Source of the DNA: Ancistrus triradiatus
Taxonomy: Eukaryota > Chordata > Actinopteri > Siluriformes > Loricariidae
Assembly: GCA_025084515.1 (NCBI GenBank)
Contig: JAJAGP010000221.1
Location: 496,001 to 560,000 of the forward strand
Direction of reading: 5' to 3'
DNA length: 64,000 bases
The position numbers and the translations under genes are program-made. Positions 62,891-64,000 of this stretch are shown here, piece by piece. The notes under the pieces are model-generated. The model saw only the letters and a list, made by a program, of their open reading frames with translations. It ran no database searches and had not been told where the DNA came from. Positions within the stretch are counted from its first letter, which is position 1. Every line of letters begins with the position of its first letter.

Positions 62891-63369
62891 TAAGCAGTGC
62901 TTTACAGTTGTGTTTTTGTATGAGGGTGTCGTGTCGGGGCAGCTCTGATACCCCTCGGTCTAATGAGAACTTCTGATCCCTGCTTAGCTGTTAACACATA
63001 CGTATGAGTCGTACAGGACCCATCATTTAATCGTCATTACTCTGATATTACTGAAGCCTATCATTTACCAAAAAACAGATTTTTTCCCCCCCCCTTGTTT
63101 TTTTCTCTCGTTATGTTTGGGAGCGTTCGTTCTAAACACATGTTCCAGACATCAAAGATCTTTCTCGGATTATCTGCATGTTCCTCACCATCACCATCAT
63201 CATCTTTCTGGGAATCTCATATAAACACTGTCCGTACAGAACCTGGGATTTATCTCACTAATTCTCGTTATTTAGTGTAATGCAGAAACCCGGCTCTGAT
63301 TTGGTTTGTATGGTTTGTTTTTGAAATAAATAAATTGTAAGCGTGAAAGACGATGGCAGTAATAATCAG

Positions 63370-64000
63370 ATGCACTGATGTGGGTTTTAGTTTCTGTTTA
63401 TTTTTAGTATTTGGTGTTTAAAATGTCATCATGTAGTATTTGATCAGAACTTAGTCTATAGTCTTTAGTATTTGTTTAGTCAGTACTTTTAGTGGTTAAG
63501 CCATGCTTCATTAGGATTTGATTAGTTTTTTTTTCTTTTAGTATTTTATTCATTTCATTTTGTGTTTCATCTGTGCTTTTTATTAGTGCTTGCTTTGCTT
63601 TTGATTTTAGTGTTTGATTTTTTTTTGTATTTTGTCAGTTGATGTTTGAGTGGTACTTTAGTATTTGATTTATTAATTTTCTATTTTTTCTTTTGTATTT
63701 AATATTTTGTTGTTTGATTGTGTTTGATCAATGATTTATTAGTGTTTGATTAGTAGTTTTTTAGTGTTTAGTATTTCAGTTAGTGTTTTATCATTTAGTC
63801 TTTGTCGCTTTCAGTGTTTGATCAGCATTTTGTTAGCATTTTAGTATTTTTCTATTTTTTTGTTATTTAGTATTGTATCATTGTGTTTGATCAGAGTTTT
63901 TAGTGTTTGATCAGTGTTTTATTAGTGATTGACACTTTTAGTGTTTGATTAGTATTTTTCTACTATTTCATTCAGTATTTTATCATTTTGTGTTTAATGG
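63370..64000. repeat. Degenerate tandem repeat (tagtgtttgat units)
   Basis: Variants of tagtgtttgatcagtgtttt recur roughly every 20-45 bp to the end of the window, with rising regularity after 63720. T-rich, noncoding and truncated by the window edge. Confidence 0.75.

Overview
The window is vertebrate nuclear DNA, most likely from a teleost fish and possibly a catfish or other ostariophysan. It has split genes with GT-AG introns, long AT-rich introns and intergenic DNA, dense dinucleotide microsatellites, many degraded Tc1/mariner and hAT-like DNA transposons, and a tRNA-derived SINE of a type common in fish. There is no sign of bacterial or phage gene organisation. The species assignment is an inference from repeat content only.

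Layout. (1) 1-~20850, plus strand: pip4k2a, a phosphatidylinositol-5-phosphate 4-kinase type 2 alpha. Nine coding exons are visible, matching exons 2-10 of the mammalian gene and giving 357 residues up to the stop at 17138. The first coding exon lies upstream of the window. A long 3' UTR follows, carrying a minisatellite. (2) ~20850-31740: AT-rich intergenic DNA and the probable 3' UTR of the next gene. (3) 31741-33900, minus strand: skida1, a complete single-exon CDS of 719 codons (SKI/DACH-domain nuclear protein), with a TATA-containing promoter near 34155 and a 7-codon upstream ORF. (4) 34500-51200: a gap without genes, crowded with microsatellites and nested or broken DNA transposons. (5) 51623 to beyond the window end, plus strand: mllt10 (AF10). 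The first three coding exons encode a complete C4HC3 PHD finger and the start of the following zinc knuckle.

How the genes relate. skida1 and mllt10 are divergent neighbours, as in mammals, but here about 17.7 kb apart, much of it repeats. pip4k2a adjoins them directly, whereas in mammals several genes lie between. PIP4K2A converts PI5P to PI(4,5)P2. SKIDA1 is a poorly studied putative nuclear regulator. AF10 is a chromatin reader and DOT1L cofactor. No shared pathway is implied by the adjacency; it reflects an old vertebrate linkage group.

I found no convincing new biological system. The most useful observations are the nested repeat history (one old element present twice, each copy carrying different later insertions), candidate conserved non-coding elements, an NRF1 palindrome upstream of mllt10, the skida1 uORF, a CpG-dense block in mllt10 intron 3, and a few unusual tandem repeats. 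Boundaries of old repeats are approximate, and family names are given only where the termini or transposase motifs are recognisable.
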